Assembly (NCBI RefSeq): GCF_025698545.1
Contig: NC_068571.1
Coordinates: 50,687,733 to 50,751,732, forward strand
Source of the DNA: Gossypium raimondii
Taxonomy: Eukaryota; Streptophyta; Magnoliopsida; Malvales; Malvaceae
Direction: 5' to 3'
Length of the DNA: 64,000 nt
Part shown: positions 60,653-64,000 of the stretch, piece after piece
How the letters are laid out: each line of letters starts with the position of its first letter
How positions within the stretch are numbered: position 1 is the first letter of the stretch
Program-made: the position numbers and the translations under genes
The notes under the pieces: generated by a model
Told to the model about the DNA's origin: nothing
Seen by the model: only the letters and a program-made list of their open reading frames with translations
Databases searched by the model: none

Positions 60653-63350
60653 TTAAACGATGAATAAATGATCATTCTCTCTTAGAGCACTAAGATCTTC
60701 AACTTCTGAGCCATCTGCCATAAGAATAGTGCTCCCTCTCTTTCCAAGTTTCTTTTCTGCATTAACCAGATATAACGAAATTCAGGATCCTGTATTGATA
60801 CACAATTATCACCTGTTTTTTTCTTTAAGTGTATATTAGCATAGCCATGAACATGCTGTTTTCCTCTCAAGTAAGTTTACAAGCTTTCCAAATCATGTAT
60901 TAATGAAATTAATTTGGCTAAAAGTATTATCTTATACAATAAGTGTTCTAAGTCTATATTGTTGTGATACAAAATGAAATTGTCTCTTCTACTGGTTTAA
61001 TATGCTAAGCTTCATGTTTGAAATCTCAAGATAAAAATTTTCAACATGCCGTCATGCACTTGGACACCCAAAATCTGGTTGTCAATATTCAATTGGGATT
61101 CTATTGTAATTCTATTGGTTAGACATTATTTGACAATTAAGTTTATTAATGAAGTAGATGTTCTCAATAGGCAGGAAATCTTAGTGAATGAGATTTCTTG
61201 CTGTTCGTAATAGGCTTATAAACAGCCATTAAGGTTTAGATTTTAAAATTATCGAGTAGAGGAGGGATGAAATCTATGTTAGTGGAGTGATTTTTTACTA
61301 TTTTTGGGTTGTGGATGTAGACTAGAAGGTTGAATCACGTTAAATATTGTCTCCTATGAGTAGGGTTGATTTTTTCTGATCTCATAACTTAGGAACGAGT
61401 TTTAGTTGGGTTATATATTTCTGTTGTTTGGTTGGTTGGTTGGCAGTTTTATGCGTTCCTTCTGTCTTTAGCTTGCTAGGCAGAAGTTAAAAACAAATAT
61501 TTTCTTTTTGAGAAGCTTGTAGTTCTCTGTACCTGCTAGATTGAACAGGTCTGCGATTGAGTTAGGCAAATATATAAGCTTCCCGAATCTGTCACCAGAC
61601 ATTGTTTTCTTGGATGGATGATACCCATATATTATCACCCGGATGGTACCTGCACTTAGTGAAGGATCGGAAGTGTTTGATGTTCCTGCAAGATGGTTGA
61701 ATCAATAATATGCAATTATCTAGAGAATATTATGCACTTTATTATAAGAACTTATATTTGGATTTATTTGACAAATTGGTTGGTATAAGGCTATAGGCAT
61801 ATCATCAATATTGTGTAATCCGTGCATTAGAAAACTAATGTCATCATCACTATAAGACATCATTTTTGGATATAGAGTTTCTATCATTCAAGATAGATGA
61901 TAGATTCACTCTTTTTCCTCCATAAAAAAAGGACTGACTCATATGCTCAAATGTGTTACATGTCGAAACAAAAATAGATACTAGTCAAGAGTTGACATGA
62001 TATAAAGAAAATAAGTCAATGTTTCTATTAAAATAGTTTATTTTATGATAATAACTTGTTGCTGCTACTGTAAGTTTCAGCAATAATCCTTAAATGCTTA
62101 AGGGTGCATTTGGTTCATGGAATATTAGATCTCCTTCGGTAATAGATTATTGTAAGTTAAGATTACTTAGCACATTACTAGGTATGCTAAATTATGCTGT
62201 TTGGTAATAGAATGTAAGGTTTTGTTGTTTGGTTAACGTAATGTAATATTATTTAAAAGCAGATTTTACTAAATTGTCATTGTTATAGAAAGGATAAAGA
62301 TTACCTCAAAATCATACATTATTTAAGGAAGAGTTCGAAATTAGATTACCCTTATATTCCAAAATTTTAGTACTATTGGGGATGTGTTACCAGGTTAAGG
62401 TAATCTTTGCAAACCAAACGTCAGAATATTATGTCGAAATGTATGATTATCCCTGTGAATTTAAGATGATTTGAACCAAATGCCCTTAAAAGTGATTATG
62501 TCCATTTGATACGATTAATGAAGAAGCAATTATTTACCTGTAGGATTTCCATACGTGGAATCCATTGTTTCTCTGTTTTGTTTCTCCTCATTTTGTGAGG
62601 TAGGCTGCAAAGAAACATAATAAACCTAATCTGCTTATCACACAATGATGGTCTAGATTTTCTTAAATGTGATCTTTGTTCTTTGTTTGATAAGCACAAT
62701 TCTGGCTCACGTTTCTCTAGTCTAGTTAGTTCAACTTTAGGATGGAAACATACCTGTACATTCTGGTCTGCCAGCAATTCTGTTAGGAAAGGTAGTTCCT
62801 GTAGCATGTCTTTTTCTAAGCCTCTCAAGTACTGAGAATAGAGGAGATGGAGTAAATAAGCGCTCTTAAATTTTTGGTTAAACTATTAAAACTTTTATGG
62901 ATGAAGATTTCTATTGTCCATGAATTGATGGTGAGCTTTCATTGTTTATTTTTCTCCAAACCATTGATGGAACTGCTTATTCAAATTTAAATCTCTGTTA
63001 TGTGCTCTGATCTAAAATTTTTTCAACAGCTTTAGGATCCATGTGGAAGATTTCACATTAAAGGAATGCTTTTAATTGCAATTAATGTCTTTTCATTCCT
63101 TTATTTTTTTTCTTTCCTTCCTTTATAGCGTAGAACTGTCTATAGATTGCCTATTTCCGTAGATGATAAAGTTTACGTACCTCCATGAAGTTAGCAATAA
63201 TTATCTTTCCATCTCCACTCTCTGATTGCACCATTTGTTTGAACTGGTGATGACTTATTCGGATAACTTGAGAGAGCCTTTTAGTTCTCACTGTGAAAGG
63301 TTGGGGAATATTGAAAATTACTCCAATTTCTCCTGCCATATCTGCAGATT
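60653..63350 (-). CDS. Shaker-type inward K+ channel, 3' exons (cNBD end and KHA domain); partial
   Basis: Five 3'-terminal exons in transcript order: 63181-63350, 62754-62831, 62538-62604, 61533-61685 and 60653-60756, ending in TAA. The first encodes the C-terminal half of the cyclic-nucleotide-binding domain (DMAGEIGVIFNIPQPFTVRT, then RISHHQFKQMVQ). The next holds YLRGLEKDMLQELPFLTELL. The last two form a KHA domain (RVIIYGYHPSKKT, GKLIYLPNSIADLFNLAE, ending VEDLSALRENDHLFIV), which in plant Shaker subunits supports tetramer assembly and clustering. Only about 50 residues separate the two domains, so there are no ankyrin repeats. That points to a KAT/KC1-type subunit rather than AKT1 or AKT2. 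The pore and voltage sensor lie beyond the right edge. The 5' border of the first exon (63350, or 63341) is the least certain. Confidence 0.9.
62102..62485. mobile_element. MITE in a K+ channel intron, flanked by TTAA
   Basis: 384 bp beginning GGGTGCATTTGGTTCA and ending TGAACCAAATGCCC (reverse complements apart from one inserted base), with TTAA on each side. The interior is AT-rich and non-coding. The GGGnCATTTGGTTC ends and TA-rich target resemble PIF/Harbinger (Tourist) MITEs, which is an inference. Confidence 0.8.
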
Positions 63351-64000
63351 CTAGATTTGACAAAAACTTGAAAAAGGAAAGACTGGAACTTTAGTAATAA
63401 GACCAATTGCAAAGAAAGATGTTTTAGTTTAAATTACTGGTATTGTATGTGTTTTGGCTTTTTAACTCTAATAATCCCAATAATATAACTCTCATGTTAC
63501 TAACATTCATCTGGGTCTCTTGATCAATGCAGCAATCTTCATGTTCTTTTTGCAGACTGGAAATCTCTATTTCCTGGTTTAAGTATACCTTTGTTAAATT
63601 AATAATTTCTTACTTACTGCAGCATTTTTGAAGGTATAAAATGTGAAGAGTCAAATTGTCGTGTTGCAACGGAGCCGTTTACTTCTGAACCTATCAGCAG
63701 TCTGAGACATTATCTTTTAAACTATTTCTTTGATATATATACTGTGTTTTTAGTATACTCTCCCATCATATCTAGTTTCAGTTTGAGCTTTCCCCATTCC
63801 AAGCTCCCAAAATTTTAGGAAATCTACGGGCAAAAAATAAAACTTATATACTCTTCAAATCTGTTGTTGTAGTTCGTAAGACCCTTTTTCGGAGTCAGTA
63901 GGAATATTATGCTCTGAGTCTACAAATGTTCCACCTACTTGTGCATTTGTTATTAAGTTCTCTGATCATTCTAAACTATACTTTTAGAAAAAGATAATAC
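63351..64000. other. Probable intron of the K+ channel gene, no exon recognised
   Basis: The upstream cNBD exon expected on the - strand was searched for and not found here, so this is most likely part of a long intron running off the window. Confidence 0.55.

Noticed and set aside
63530-63720. Short - strand frames as the missing upstream exon of the K+ channel
   Set aside because: Neither frame shows the cNBD beta-roll residues expected just before DMAGEIG, and splice phases could not be matched.
1-64000. CRISPR arrays, operons or prokaryotic promoters
   Set aside because: The window is spliced plant nuclear DNA. The repeats seen are LTR, MITE or foldback in structure, without regular spacer-repeat spacing.

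Overview
This window is plant nuclear DNA. It is AT-rich, its genes have many spliced GT-AG introns, and there are LTR retrotransposons, MITEs and a LINE remnant. Gene content is eudicot. The style of the repeats (copia LTRs beginning TGTTAGAG with a tRNA-iMet primer site, and very long LTRs full of CACGGGCGTGTG-type modules) resembles cotton (Gossypium) or another Malvaceae genome. That placement is an inference from memory, not a database result. Exon models were built by hand from splice sites and reading-phase consistency. All complete models close in frame.

Layout. 0-11 kb holds two GH18 (class V chitinase-like) genes on the + strand. The first (3039-6064) is a receptor kinase: signal peptide, GH18 ectodomain, one membrane segment and a complete Ser/Thr kinase. 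The catalytic GH18 motif is destroyed while the kinase motifs are intact. The second (9474-11058) is an ordinary secreted class V chitinase with an intact DxDxE motif. A 60-bp-paired hairpin lies just upstream of the receptor gene, and a W-box cluster lies between the two genes. 11.4-14.8 kb is retrotransposon territory: a decayed antisense copia RT remnant, then a small complete non-autonomous copia element with both LTRs, PBS, PPT and a GATAA target-site duplication. 15.6-16.1 kb is RPL39. 17.8-30.9 kb (- strand) is a 22-exon EDR2-like gene (PH-START-DUF1336, 775 aa).

31.6-34 kb holds a LINE remnant and a 1.2-kb foldback element with a 9-bp target duplication (Mutator-like). 34.7-35.5 kb (- strand) is a two-exon SAM-dependent methyltransferase (260 aa). 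37.3-48.2 kb is repeat-rich. It contains two solo LTRs of one long family in opposite orientation, each with its own 5-bp target duplication. One of them splits an older decayed TE protein region.

48.7-55.6 kb is a complete 7-exon pyrroline-5-carboxylate reductase gene (276 aa, last step of proline synthesis) with a MITE-like element in intron 1. 59.2-60.4 kb is a 3-exon gene for a 98-aa coiled-coil protein of unknown function. It converges, with 286 bp between the stop codons, on the 3' half of a Shaker-type K+ channel gene (- strand, cNBD end plus KHA domain) that runs off the right edge.

The genes do not form a pathway. The nearest thing to a functional theme is defence and chitin perception at the left end: an active chitinase beside a catalytically dead chitinase-like receptor kinase, with WRKY-type sites between them and an EDR2-like gene (a family with a defence-regulating member) further right.
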